A DNA stretch of 64,000 nt from Straminergon stramineum. Lineage: Eukaryota; Streptophyta; Bryopsida; Hypnales; Calliergonaceae. The position numbers were made by a program, and so were the translations under genes. The stretch lies in the NCBI GenBank assembly GCA_963920665.1, contig OY987271.1:2854501-2918500 (forward strand), written 5' to 3'. Numbering within the stretch: position 1 is the first letter of the stretch; each line of letters begins with the position of its first letter. Below the pieces are notes generated by a model, which saw only the letters and a list, made by a program, of their open reading frames with translations, was not told the DNA's origin and searched no databases. Below are positions 13,062 to 25,287 of this stretch, one piece after another.

Positions 13062-13162
13062 CCACGTAAACCAACATGAGTGTCGTCCACGTCAAATGTT
13101 ACCACGGGTCCAATCTGCCGACATGGCAGACGAGCTGGCATATAAGACTGGGTTTAGGGTTT
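13062..13162 (+). promoter_or_regulatory. eIF3g core promoter: ACGT motifs, TATA-like box, telo-box
   Basis: Two CCACGT motifs lie at 13062-13067 and 13087-13092. A TATAAG sequence lies at 13141-13146. GGTTTAGGGTTT at 13151-13162 is the complement of a telo-box (AAACCCTAAACC). Telo-boxes are established elements of plant translation-apparatus genes, which fits eIF3g. Transcription would start near 13170. That site is inferred from TATA spacing only. Confidence 0.5.
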
Positions 13163-13331
13163 CAGACTTGTCTCCAACCTCTGTTCTCTCGCTGCTTCGT
13201 TTCGCGAACGTGAGTTTCAGGCTCATCCAAGCTTCCGCTTTGCAATTGCTGCTATTGTGCGTGAGTGTCGAAGCGTCGACGCGTTGAAGCTTACAACAAT
13301 TTGATTAAGTTACTCCTTCCTTCCATCCATC

Positions 13332-16050
13332 ATGGGAGGAATGCGGTGGGGCGATGCGGCGGAGGAGGACGACGGACTGGAGGGCGTGTTGCCGCCCACG
13401 CAAGTCATCGGCCCCGACGAGAAGGGCGTGAAGATCATCATTGAGTGGCGGAAGAACGAGGAAGGCGTTCGTACCAAGGTCACGCAGACGGTGCGCGTGA
13501 AGAAGCAGGTATGGCGGTTTTAGGGTTTGAGTGGGAAAGATTTAGGGTTTGGGGGTTATGGGTAATTGGGTACTCATTTTGTCGTTTTCACCAATGTATA
13601 GGAGTATGCTTTCAGCAAGAGATCACTCGGTACAGATCACTGGAGAGATCACTTTGGATTACAATGGCGAAACTCTGTTGAGATCAAGTTGGTTTATCAC
13701 TCAGGGGATGATGATTTCTTGTGCAAGCATTCGAATTGGAGGTTGTAGATTTCTATTCAATGGAAAGTAGACAACCCGATATCCATTCGTAGAGGATTCT
13801 GTTTGCGTCACTTTAAGCGTTTTACCATATGTAGGAGTGTTTTCGGGGGTGGGGGGTGGGGTGGGGGTTCGCTACCGAGATGTGGAGAGATTGATTTGGT
13901 GCACTTTCCTTCTATTTCCAATTCAAGACTAGACAACTTGATTCCTTTTGAAGATGACTAGTTGTATACTTTTTTAGGCAAGTCATTATTTCTTACACCC
14001 CGCTTACTAGTTGAGGGCCGACCAAGTTTATTGGAAGAGATGCGTTGCAGGGGTCAGGTCCTTTGACCCTAATAGAATTCTCTACCTTGGCTTTATTCCT
14101 GACCATTGAGTATTGAGAACATATGTTTTAATTTGAGTCTTGAGAACTATCTATTGAGAGGATTGTATTGAGAACTATGTTATCATCTGAACAGGTGAAG
14201 AAGCTGAATCCTGCTGCGATTCGGAGGCGCACGTTGAAGAAGTTCGGTGATGCTGTGGGTCAAAATGCGTCAGAAAATCTAACGGTTGTGTCCACTGAGG
14301 AAATCTTCCTGGAGAGGACGAGGCCTGCAGGAGCTAAGGCAGAGCCTGAGAAGGGAACTGAACTAGCTAGCCTTGGAAATGCGTCGCTTATTGTATGTAG
14401 GACTTGTGGAAAGAAGGGAGATCACTGGACGTCCAAGTGTCCGTTCAAGGAGTTGGCTGCTACCAAGGGTTTCGCTGTGGGAGGCGAGAAGCCACCCACT
14501 GATGACGACATGGGAGTTCCAGGTATGAGTTTCTTATGCCATCAGTCAAAGTGGGAGGCTGTTGAAAGTAGACAAGCCCGTTTCCATTCAAAGATCATTG
14601 ACCATCGACGTTGAGCATTCAAAATAAGGAGTTATTGCCAAATCTACTAGCGTTGTGTATTTAATTTTTCTGACGCTCGTTTCATGTATGGAACAAAAGC
14701 ATTTTTTTTTAAGTAGCCATCATTACGAAGTAAATTCAAACCGAGAATCCGCCCACTGACAATGACGTCGGAATTCCAGGTATGTCCGGTGGAGCGAAGG
14801 GCTCGTCTTATGTGCCGCCGAGCATGCGGTCAGGAGGCAAAACAAACGAAGGAGAGAGCATGCGACGTGGGAGAGACGACAATTCCATCCGGGTTACCAA
14901 CTTGTCAGAAGATACCCGTGAGCAGGATCTCCAGGAGTTGTTTCGACCGTTTGGTGCTATTTCTCGTATTTACGTTGCCTTCGATCGCGAGACTGGTCTC
15001 AGCCGTGGCTTTGCTTTCATCAATTTTGTCAACAGGTACGGTTTTCTGTTCAATGTCTCATTGTTTGACTGTTTAGAATAGTTTAATCTCGACTTGCACT
15101 GTCTAACGTAGCAACATCAATCTGCAGCTGAAATAGTTTCTAGTATTAGAGCTAGTTCATTTTTTAATGTTCTTGTTAGACATCGAAACATAGTTTAGCA
15201 TATATATTCTATGGATACAATATGATTAAGCTATGAATTTTCGAAGTCTTTACGAAAACCCGACCCTAGGCTCTGCTGTTGAGATGGTGCACATCCTCAT
15301 TACCAATATCTACATTTTAGCCAAGATTTATTAGAAATAGTATTGGGGGTTTAGGGTTGCTTTTGGGTGTTGCTACCTTAAATTGCACATCCCCTGTATA
15401 TCCCCAGAATCTCTTATATTGTGTACAAATCTGACTGCACAACTGCCACGTCAAGTTTTAGTGTTTGTTTTAGAAGCCCATTTTTACCCCCAAAGCAGTG
15501 CAACTAGAGCGGGTTTGAGTGTATTTGCTCCAAGTGGGGCCTTCTAGCAGTGTGACGATGCCTATCACTCGCAACAAGTATAGGTGTTGTCGAATTAATT
15601 CTGCCGGAGTTAATACTAACTGTTGACCGAGATTCCACAGACCTGGAGTTTCTTGTGGCTCGTTTGCATTTGAGTATGGAAAGGGCTATCTAGTTTATTC
15701 ATTGCGTCTAGACTTTCTTCGCATCGGAATACCACAGAAGTTATTTCAATGCTTATAGTTGCCTATTCAGGCTCATGATAAAAGGGTGCATTTTAGTTTG
15801 CCGAACTGCAAAATCCTGTTTGAGAAAAGTTGTTTCAGCTGCAAGTTTCCATTAAGATATGACTCTCTAAGCAGAAACTGGTTTGGTGAGATCAGGGTCA
15901 TTCTTTCCTATTAGAGTTGAATCTGAGCGAGTTGTTCTCATTGTCTGCAGGGATGATGCGATTCGTGCAATCAACAAGTTGGACGGTTATGGATATGATA
16001 ACCTTATTTTGCGTGTGGAGTGGGCAACTCCCAGGGCTGACAGATCTTAG
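13332..16050 (+). CDS. EIF3G: Eukaryotic translation initiation factor 3 subunit G, 4 exons
   Basis: eIF3g is an RNA-binding subunit of the eIF3 complex, which acts in scanning and reinitiation on the 40S ribosome. Exons: 13332-13508, 14195-14522, 14780-15035 and 15951-16050. Phases close to 286 aa (Arabidopsis about 294). The N-terminal eIF3g domain includes MRWGDAAEEDDGLEGVLPP and QVIGPDEKGVK. VSTEEIFLERTRP is family-typical. The zinc knuckle at residues 127-141 reads CRTCGKKGDHWTSKC (C-x2-C-x5-H-x4-C). A linker with SSYVPPSMRSG follows. The C-terminal RRM (about 204-282) has RNP2 IRVTNL and RNP1 RGFAFINF, ending GYGYDNLILRVEWATPRADRS. The start is the first ATG after the promoter and agrees with family length. 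Intron 2 is flanked by a 43 bp direct repeat, and intron 1 carries a G-quadruplex motif. Confidence 0.95.
13845..13867 (+). other. G-quadruplex-forming tract in eIF3g intron 1
   Basis: Four G runs of five, six, four and five are separated by single T residues on the sense strand. This exceeds the usual G3+N1-7 rule with the shortest possible loops. It lies 337 bp into the 686 bp first intron, so it would be present in pre-mRNA. Confidence 0.8.
14485..14527 (+). repeat. Direct repeat copy A spanning the eIF3g exon 2 / intron 2 donor
   Basis: This 43 bp block matches 14742-14784 at 35 of 43 positions without gaps. It starts CGAGAA and ends TTCCAGGTATG. The donor site AG|GT falls between 14522 and 14523. 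The offset of 257 bp equals the length of intron 2. Confidence 0.85.
14742..14784 (+). repeat. Direct repeat copy B spanning the eIF3g intron 2 acceptor
   Basis: This is the second copy of the 43 bp block at 14485-14527. The acceptor AG|GT lies at 14779/14780. In this copy the part before AG is intronic and the part after is exonic, the mirror image of copy A. Confidence 0.85.
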
Positions 16051-17643
16051 AGGCTTTAGAGGCTTGTGCAATTCTGAAGCAACACTTACTGAGAATTCTG
16101 TTTTGAGACTTGGAGCTTGTTTGTAGAAAGCTTCAATTATATACTAGATTCTGGACCCTTTTCCCTCCTTTGTTTTTACTGCAGATCAATAATATCTGCC
16201 CACGTGTGCTTGGATCTCTCCAGTTATTTTTGTACCGTGGAAAGTTATTATCTAGATGCTGTCGTAGTTATGGGGAATTTCTGGACGATTCTTTGCGCCA
16301 ATAATATAGTGCTGTTTCATTTTTAGTGGATGACTCGCTTTCTCTCGACTGTTAGATAGGTGGAACTTTTCACTTCCATTCCTTTGGGATTTTTGAGTTT
16401 GTGAGGTTCTCTCCTCCATCGATTAGCTGCAACCGCAGTAATTGGTATCAGTAGGCCCGTAGTTCTAGAAGTTTTTAACCTTGTTAAGTACATCTTATAC
16501 TAATCCAATTCCCGAGCAGCCCTGCCACCCGAAGGAAGGATCTTTTTAATCATTTCATTATCGGAAACTGATTGATCTATTTATTTATTTTTGGTAAAGT
16601 GAAGATAGGCTTCAATGCGCAACCACAATGTAGAATCCTATGTGAGCTTGATCGATGAAAACTCCCGAAATATCTTATGCCATGTGTCCTATGTTGAGCA
16701 ATTCCTTCTAATTGTAACTGAAGGTAACTTAAGTTATATTCTGTACAATTGAAGTTCACCCTAAGGATGAGTACCTTTAGAAATGCACATTCTCATTGCC
16801 TTTAAATATGTTCAGTTGCACAGAAGCTAACTTACATTCATTCATTGTGCAACAATGTGCCCAGGAAACTAAATTGACAAGTTACTGTAGCTGCATTCAT
16901 TGTTCACAACTGAAAGTTTGGGTATCAGAGGAATCTTTTTTTTTGGTATCAGAGGAATCTTTTTGGGGAAGGGGGCTCTTTTATTGGAATAGTAAAAGCG
17001 ATGGTTCAGCAAAAGTTCATGGCTCCAATTTATTACCAGCAACTGTGTCTCTCTGTCACCCTTGCCATTGTTGCCAATCGTTTTTCCTCCAAGTGGATTG
17101 ATCATGTGACATTCAATGAAGATGCTTATGACAGACAATTTCAGTTATCCTTTGACTGATTCTTCAATGAGTGAGACCACTGATAAATTGATGAATTTTG
17201 GAAGATATTTTTCAAAGTTTTTGGTTGATTGCTCCGCCCGGAAAGGTCCTTGAGGGGAGTCCAAACTTCTCCCCCCAAAAGGAAGATAATGTGTTAAAGT
17301 GCAACTTAGAAGAATAAATTATGGATGAATTTGAAACAAAGAAGTTGTAAACTACGAGAGCATCCATATCTAGGATTATGAAATTCATGTCCTAGGAATA
17401 TGCACAAGTCTTGCTTATGCCACAATTTTTAGGAAGCCGTCATACACCTCAATGTTGCCTGAGATTATGGCTCACCATTTGTTACATGGTAAAGTTATGG
17501 GAATATGGAGCTCCTATATGATCTTTGGTTAGATTTGTTCCTCGACCATTCACAATCAACAAAACATGATAGATTACACAAAGATCCTAAGAATCTGAGC
17601 ACTCTAAAAACAATAAAGGCCCTAAAAAGTGAAGTGCTTGTCT
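16051..17643. other. eIF3g 3' untranslated region and flank
   Basis: The 3' UTR follows the stop at 16048-16050. The sequence keeps a moderately higher GC content to roughly 16.5 kb, then becomes ordinary AT-rich intergenic DNA. I could not place the polyadenylation site securely. Short reading frames here have no recognisable domains. Confidence 0.5.
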
Positions 17644-18737
17644 CTAACCCCTAAAGGATTGGCCTTATGTTTTTGGCAACATAAATTTTGAGGGAAGTGC
17701 ATGTAAGCAGAGATTTGATTTATTTAGGCTAAAATTGTTTTACAAGGTGTGGACGAGGATTACATGTAGAACCTCTCTTAATGCATGGTGCCGAGACTAT
17801 GCACTAAGAGAGGTTTATGCATTCAAAGAGGCCATGGGGCTATGTATCTTTTCATCTTGAATCATGTGCATGGGCCACCAACTATCTATAAGTTCTCTTA
17901 ATGCATATATGCACTAAGGGAAGGTGCACTAAGTCGTTCTACATGTATCTTCCATGAGTGCTAAATTTCATTTCATTTGAGTGTACTAGTGAAAAGTTAT
18001 GATGCAGAATGTTGTTTGATTCTCAACTCAGGCAGCCCGAGCAATTAAAAAAATATATTTTTTTCATAAATAAGAATTTGAAATTGGTTTTGTAGATTTC
18101 TATATACATGGAAAGTTTTGAATCATTCCATTTTGATCTATGAGATGAAAGTTATGAGGAGTTTTAGTATCTCTACTCAAAAATAAACTTTGAAGTCCTT
18201 TGTTTAACTCAATTTTCCATATTTTTTCAAAAAAATAAAATCATAGGATGCAGATTATTAATTACAACATTACAACCATTGGAATTGGAATTTTTCAATT
18301 CCAATATTAAATTCTTAACAATTGAGTAACTTGAATCTTTCTCTACTTCTTTCTACTTCTTATTTTTTCCCTATATGCCTTACAATTTCAAATGAGCTTA
18401 AATTTTTCAAGTGTGTAGACAACTTACCTTGAAGAATGAATCCTAAGAATCACCACTATTTTAGACATTTTTACATACAAATGTGACCTTATGAAGTGCA
18501 ATTGCTCGGGATTTTTGTACGCCCCCAAAAGGATTTTTGGCACTTCAAATGCTAATATCTTGCAATCTACGTGGTGAAAATTTCTGAAATTTTTCCCACG
18601 TCTTCTCAAACCAGTATACAACAAGATCTTATGGTTACATGCATCTAAAAAAAATTCTAATTTTTTTTAATAGTATTAGAAGTCACAGTTTTGAAGCATT
18701 TTTGGTGAACACATTATCAAGGAACTTTAGGAGTTAA
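17644..18737. mobile_element. TTAA-type TIR element, about 1.1 kb
   Basis: The left end reads CTAACCCCTAAAGGATT at 17644. The right end, read inverted from 18737, is TTAACTCCTAAAGTTCC. The terminal C(C/T)CCTAAAG matches. Internally, TACATGTAGAAC near 17762 is repeated inverted as GTTCTACATGTA near 17938, with CTCTCTTAATGCA/TGCACTAAG blocks, which makes a large imperfect hairpin. No transposase frame is visible. Confidence 0.5.
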
Positions 18738-20600
18738 TTTTGAAGAACCTTTGTTGAATTTGTCATTTAGCTTGTGTAGGGTATAGCGAAGTGAGGAACC
18801 CAACTTCACTAGGATCCATGGCGAGGGCTCTCTAGCAAACCACCACGCAAATGCTCTCACCAGTCAATTAAATTTGTTATTGCACTCACCAATATTCATC
18901 AATTAAATAAGAATTAGAACATAGGTTGTGTAGATTATAGAAAAGATCCACGAGAAGACCCCACATGACAAACTTGACTATGTTTGGGTCTTTAGGGGAA
19001 TAGGGGCATGTTTCTAATGTCTAAATGCCCGATGTTTCTACTAATGAAATAAAAAATAAAAAATTCTTCTAAAGTTGATTGGGAATTAAATATAAGTGAT
19101 TTTGACAATATCATTTTTTATATGAGTTTGAAATGTAAATTCCTAACCATATTATTTTCATTTTCAGATTTACATATTTACCTTATGTAAAGTCACATTC
19201 AAAGAACCATTTTTTGACTTGCAATCTTGCAATTATAAAATATTTTCAAAGAAGAATTTTGAAAATCCATATAACAAATGCAAGGAAGCTAAGAAAATAA
19301 TCTTAGAGAAAAATGGATTAATGAAATTGTACTTTGTAAAAAGACATCTTGGTGTTGGTAATGATTTGTTGAATTAGCTACTACATCTTCATTCCAATCA
19401 TCACATTTTTGACAAATCCAACTTCACCAAAAAAATCACTTCCCTACTCAATTGAAGCTTTAGAATCTTTAAGCCACATCTATCACACAACTACAAGTCT
19501 TAAACGTATTGATATTATTTTCTTATGAAGATTATAGCGAGGGTTGTAAAGTTGTCCCCAATTCACCTTTTCAAGGTTGATATTTCAAAGTAAGTCATTT
19601 CACATCAACATCAAAAAAGAGAATAAATTTTTGTTCTTTCTCTCCCACTACAATGAAAGTAGAAGAAGAAGAAAAACTTCGACCAAAACATCATATGGAA
19701 TAAAGTATTTGTTGTGGAGAGAAGTTGTATTATCTACGCTATGTAGAAAGGAAGTCCCCTTGTTGTCTCGTGTCGTAGGTAGACGACACAACACGGATAA
19801 ACTTAAGGAAGAGGATTTTAATGCTCTCCATGGCAGGCCATTCAAATGTGTGTTTCAGTGGTCCCTTTGTCAAGGTCAAAACAAAACACGCTTGACATGT
19901 TACATCGCACGATGCAATTTGAACATATTATTCAAGCTCGTCCATCATTCATCATTTATTTTGTCCAAATTTGAGTTCTCTGAAACTGGGTGTACGTTAC
20001 GTTAAGTTATGTTATGTTACCAGTAAATTGATGCAAAAAGCAATGGCAATGGAGAGAAGAATATTAGAAAAGAAAGAGAATCAATTGATGTTTATTTGCA
20101 GTAACTTACAAAGAGAGACTCCCATTGAAAGCAGTGGGAGGCATGTGATGAAAGATTCTGTGTGAATGGAGCTATATTCCGTCTATAGGTTTTTCGTCAA
20201 AACCAAGTCAACCAGCACTCCACCAGAGAGGGAGGTAGTATGGGTTTTTTAGTGAATTTTTATAAAAAAAAGTAATGTAAATTTTTTTTATAGGGAATAT
20301 ATGGCAAGATATTCTTCCTTTATCAATGGATGAGAATTGCTAAATTGCTCCCAAATCTTCAGACGGTTTTGCTCTATTTTGGATGAATGTATATTCTTTT
20401 GGATGAAGAAATGCATTTTCATCCATATATCGTGAGTTCATTCATTTTCATGGATGTAAATGGCTTCATCACTCCAATGAAGATGGTTTTTTGCACTGCA
20501 CAAGACAAATGAAAAAACAACTTGGGAAGCATGCTTTTCTCATATTTGGGGGAAAGTTTTTGGAATCATCTTCAATGCAACCGACTAACTAGCGAGGGTT
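18738..20600. other. Intergenic DNA, no gene recognised
   Basis: AT-rich sequence. A 142-codon plus-strand frame at 19577-20005 has no recognisable family, no introns and basic low-complexity patches. I see no RNA gene or clear repeat boundary. Confidence 0.5.
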
Positions 20601-20834
20601 GCTATTATGTGAGCATAGGAGTGTGAGCCTATGAGCCTAGAATATTACACACCTATGTTATAGGTGTATATACCATAGAAACCATCTATGATTGTAGGAT
20701 ATATATGTTACAAATACCCATATTATAGGTGTTATTATATATACACCTTCTATAGTGTATGGTATCTATATTATAGGTACCTATAATGTAGGCTCAATGC
20801 TTACAAGCTTGCATTCTTGGGCTCACATACTAGC
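20601..20834. mobile_element. 234 bp palindromic element, family P copy 1
   Basis: The ends GCTATTATGTGAGC and GCTCACATACTAGC are inverted repeats (13 of 14). The interior is rich in short palindromes built from CACCTATA and GGTACCTATAATRTAG. A related element in the opposite orientation lies at 34917-35123 and shares the ACACCTTCTATAG and GGTACCTATAAT blocks. This suggests a non-coding MITE family. Confidence 0.55.
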
Positions 20835-22611
20835 ACTGTTGACTAACTAGCTAGTCAAAAATATAACTTTTGATGGATCTCCAATTAGAACTTAGGGGAA
20901 CTTCATATTATTGTTGAATATTTGGTTTCTTGCAAATTGTTTGGTAGAGATCAATAGCCTCTAGATCTTTGGTCATAGTGTGAAGTACCCTTCAGAGTAT
21001 TATCATTGGGAATGCATGAAAATTTTAGAAAAGGAATAACAAAAATTCCACATATGGATATTGAATTATTAAAATACTTTGGATTAGAGGCTTAAATTGC
21101 CCCCCCTCCTTCCCCCCCCCCAAAGCCTTTTTCTGCAATTGTGCCTAGCTATTCTTATTATATTGATCGAATTATAATATTTTCTTATGGACAAGTGAAA
21201 GGAGGTCCAACACTAAAGAATGTGGCTTTTGGATCCCGTATGCAAAATTTATGAAGGGTCAAAGGTTTTTTGGTAGAGGTTCAAAATTCGTTTCTTCCAC
21301 ATAAGGACACAATGATTTTGGAAATGTACATTGAGTGATGATGGCGGTTCAGGGTCAATCATAAATTTGGAGGGGCCCTTTTTACTATCTTTAGAAATTT
21401 AGTGGCCTTAGCAATCCAAAACCAACAAAGAAAATCATGCAGATGGTGTAGCACATGGGCATTGGCTTAAAGGCATGGTTAGGACTATGATTTGAGGGAC
21501 AAAAAATAATGTTGACAACATTTTTGAGATTTTTTCACTAATCTTTATAAGAATTTTTGTAGCATGCCATATAAATACACCTCAGATTGTCTAAATTTTT
21601 TTTGGACATGGCTCGTATTTATACCTTGAAATAACATGCATATCAATCTAGTCATCAATCAAACAATTACATTTGGGTGAACATGTGCATTTGTCAATTG
21701 TACACAAGTACTAAAAGTCTTTCATTGCAATTTTTTGTCACCCTTCTCTTTACAAGATTAAACTATTTAAATTCTCTATAATCTTATTGGTATATGAAAT
21801 GGGATTTTGAATCATATTAGCACGCAATTTTTGGACATTGTATGAATGAACTATAAATTTTCAAAGTTTTGCATACAAGTGTATCTATGTTTGACCCTAA
21901 ATAGTAATGTCCAATTGACTAAGGTTAAGTGAAACGTGGTTACATATACACAACAAATATTGACCATGGATTCATCAAACCTATATAATTCTATGGTAAA
22001 ACACAATAATACACCTTAAAATAGTCTATGTTTAGAAAAAATATTTTATACTTGAGCCTAGATTTTTGGTCTTTGTGATTGTCCTTTGACAAAAGGAGAC
22101 CCTTAATATTCATCCACAAAAGAGGGTCAACCCATTTACACTATTAAACCTATGAACACTTAGAAAATACATATGTACGCCAAATTCAGATTCGTTGAGC
22201 TCAAAACTAACCTACTTTTCAATGATCATAAAATAAACATCCTCACATTGACCATCCCACCACCTTCCAAGAAGAATGGTAAAAGTTGACCATTCAATTC
22301 AACCCTTGCATAACTTAAGCTTCGATATAACAAAGTCCCCACCTCCATGTACCTCCAAGTTTGGGTTAATATATAAGTAGTAAGAGCGAAATGTTGATAT
22401 AATTATTCATGTCTGGCTGTCCCCAAATAACTTAGCATGTTCGAGAAACTTTGATGCCTGCCGACCCAAGCTTTGATTAAGTTACCGTACTTAATAAGAG
22501 TTGACAAAACTTGAGCAAAAAACAATTTTTTTTTGTTTAATTTTGTGGAGAATGGAAGACGATAAGTTGCACACAATCACTGATCATGTTCAGTCCCCAA
22601 TTTTGACCAAC
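20835..22611. other. Intergenic DNA, no gene recognised
   Basis: AT-rich sequence. A C-rich tract at 21100-21121 (C7TCCTTC10-like) could form a G-quadruplex on the minus strand. Nothing else stands out. Confidence 0.5.
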
Positions 22612-22855
22612 TTCCTTGGGCCAGTCAATGACGGACAACCCGGACGGAGTAATGGAATGGAATGGTGGACCCCACCCACTGTGGCACCGTCCAAGGTGGG
22701 CCAGTGAGAAGGCTGACATGGCATCGGGTCTGGGCTCCATCACATGCCAATCGGAGACCTCACTAGGGCTCCTACAGAACCCCGCCGGAGCCCCGGTTTT
22801 GAGAGGCACGCCACGCCACAATTGGACCCGCCCAGACCCTATCATGACATAAGCT
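22612..22855. other. GC-rich islet in AT-rich desert
   Basis: About 240 bp are strikingly GC-rich compared with both flanks (for example CCCCGCCGGAGCCCCGG and GACCCGCCCAGACCC). Open frames run on both strands (22537-22845 minus, 22616-22852 plus), as expected of GC-rich DNA without stops, but neither translation resembles a known family. It may be a piece of a high-GC transposon or an inserted promoter-like fragment. Confidence 0.5.
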
Positions 22856-22929
22856 TATGGTTCAGTTCAGTTCATCTGGAGTCGGTCATCATGGGGATGC
22901 TTGCATAAGAACCTGGGTACCCTGCCAAA

Positions 22930-23112
22930 ACCACCATTTTTCTTTTTTTCTTTTTTTAATTTTTTGGACTCAAGAGGGGTTTAGGAAATACACTGCTAGG
23001 GGTTTTGTCAGGAAGAGAGGCTGATTTCACACAAGAAAAAGAACCTGTTGCTGCCAGGTATTGAACCCGCAATCATGTCGTTCGGTTTGGGTACCTTTCC
23101 ATCATCAGCCGG
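22930..23112 (-). mobile_element. tRNA-derived SINE-like unit
   Basis: Read on the minus strand, the unit has a tRNA-like head. A pol III B-box-like GCGGGTTCAATACC lies near 23062-23075. It is preceded by an A-box-like TGATGGAAAGGTACC. About 100 bp of body follow, then an A-rich tail (AAAAAAAGAAAAAAAG) at about 22935-22960. Head, body and A-tail in this order are the hallmark of SINEs. I could not find target-site duplications, and the A box is weak. Confidence 0.4.
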
Positions 23113-23660
23113 TAGTTTAGGGTCATCTTGGACCGAAAATTGTCACTTTTGATCGCAGGATGGTAAAGTAGTCATTTGGATTATGTGATTTTACCCTTGG
23201 GGTAAAAACATTGAAATTTATCATTTGTCACCCATGATAAAATTTAGAAATTTGGAATTCAAATTTGAAATCAAAAGTCTTGAATTAGCTAGCTTAGAAA
23301 GTAGTGCAGGACACAATAAGAGAGGTGAAAAATACAAGACATGAAGCAACCACAAAAATAGAGGTCATTTTTTGCTTTTACTCTTGGCTTGGGAGAAGAT
23401 ATACACCAGGCACATACTTCAAATGATCACTTTAATGTAGTGCATCCTCTTGCTACTATGCCTATGCTTAGTTACTATTATTAGACTAATCAAAATTTCA
23501 TATTACCTTGTTGGCAAGTGAAAAGAGGTTCCTTATACACCAATGAATGCAGGATTTGGATATCATATGCAAAAGTTATGAAGGATTTAAGTTCTAGGGG
23601 AGATGTTCTAAAATTTTTTCTACAAGATATGTTCACATATTGATTATGGAGATGTACACA

Positions 23661-25287
23661 TAGTGATGATGGTGGTTTTATGCAAGGTATGATTTTGGGA
23701 GTCCGTTCTTCATGTGGAATAAATAAATGGCCCATGGTAAACACAGACAGTAAAAAACCTGAGAACAATATATCAAAAACCATTCATAGTCTCAAAAGTG
23801 AGTGACAAGGCAGGGTGATGTCAAGGGATTTCCAAAGTCATTTTGGTAACACTTTGCCAATTTCATCCAATTTAAGGCATGGGATTAGCTAAATCTATCT
23901 TGTTGTAGTAAACTATGGAATTCAAATGAATCGAAATAGTTTAAAAAAATAGCATATCTGATAGTCTTCATCATCTACACAAAATAGTGAAATTAGGTTG
24001 CCCCACACTAATTTCTCAACATTTGACACTATGTAAATATTTGTAAATTATACACCTTGTATTACAAAGATCCTATAGAATAGAATAAAATATAGCTGAA
24101 AGCATCAATAAATTTGCCCAAATGTCAAAAATGCACTTCTCTACAATCCAAACAACAAATTGTTATATTACAACAATAAAAAGTGAGAAGGAATAAAAAA
24201 AATTAAAAATTAAAACACAAGTTTTTATGGTCTAATAGATGATTTTTTATGCCATTGCCTACAAGAAAGAATGTTCACAAGGTATTGCACAATAGGTTAT
24301 GCAAAGTCCCATCATGTACTAGAGGTGCATAGAAATGCCCAATTTGCACTAGTTTTGCATTGAAATTGTGAAACACGTTAGCTTAGAATGAATCGAGAAT
24401 ACCTCAAGCATAAAGGTTAGAGCACCCAATGGTGTCCATGTACCCAATGGTGTCCCTTTCTAGGCCAGTAATTCACTCTAGAACATAAATATAGCTGGAC
24501 TGTAGACATCTTATTATTTTAGGTCAAAAAAATAAGCGCTCTATTGTCTACTTACATTTACAGCCTAAAATGATTATGCTCTATAGAGTTTGATGCCATT
24601 GGGTACAAGGATGCCATTAGGTGCTCTTACCTTAGATGGGATTCAGCAACCTTAGAGGGTTGTTTCAAGCCAGTTCCCCAGGCTGGGAATTAGCCAAGGT
24701 TGGCTAGAATTTAAAACTATTAAAAAATTATTAATTATTTTAATTATTTTTAAAAATGAAAATTATTAAAAATTATTTTTAAAATTTTAAATTATCAATA
24801 TTATTAAAAAATAATAATAATTCTATTATTATTATCTGACGTGGCTATCACATGACCATGTCAATGAGCTATTGCAGCCAAGTTCCCACAGTCCGAGAAC
24901 TTGTGGGAACTTGTGAGAACTTGCAGTCTTCTGTAGGAGCTCATTTTCTTGTAATGGTGAAAAAGTTGTCCATTGTCCCCTCTATAGACATTTTAACCTT
25001 TAGAATAAAACCTAGAAAAAGTAATCTAAGATTTTGAACTTCAAAGTTGAATATAAAATTCAAAAAAATCCTAAAATATTATGAATTGGAAAAAATACAA
25101 TTACAATATATATATATATATATAACTATTTCAATAGTTCTAAATGAGATATCTAAATTTAGTGTGAATACTCCAATATAACAAAACACTCTCTAGGTGT
25201 ACATTTGCCAATTTTGAGTGTTTAAGGATTAAATTTTTGGATGGTGGTGGTGATGGGCAGTTGACTTGGTGGCCCTTCTCCCCCCCC
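23661..25287. repeat. Tandem duplication, copy 1 (segments A1 and B1)
   Basis: A1 is about 23661-24047 and B1 about 24048-25287. A1 recurs at 25288-25662 and B1 at 26823-28040, at high identity by eye. The offset A1 to A2 is 1,627 bp, exactly the length of A1 plus B1, so this was a head-to-tail duplication. No coding function is seen. Confidence 0.85.

Noticed and set aside
19577..20005. 142-codon plus-strand open frame
   Set aside because: No recognisable domain, basic low-complexity stretches, no supporting splice or promoter signals, and located in AT-rich intergenic DNA.
22537..22852. Overlapping frames of 102 and 78 codons in the GC-rich islet
   Set aside because: Open on both strands because of composition, with no recognisable homology.
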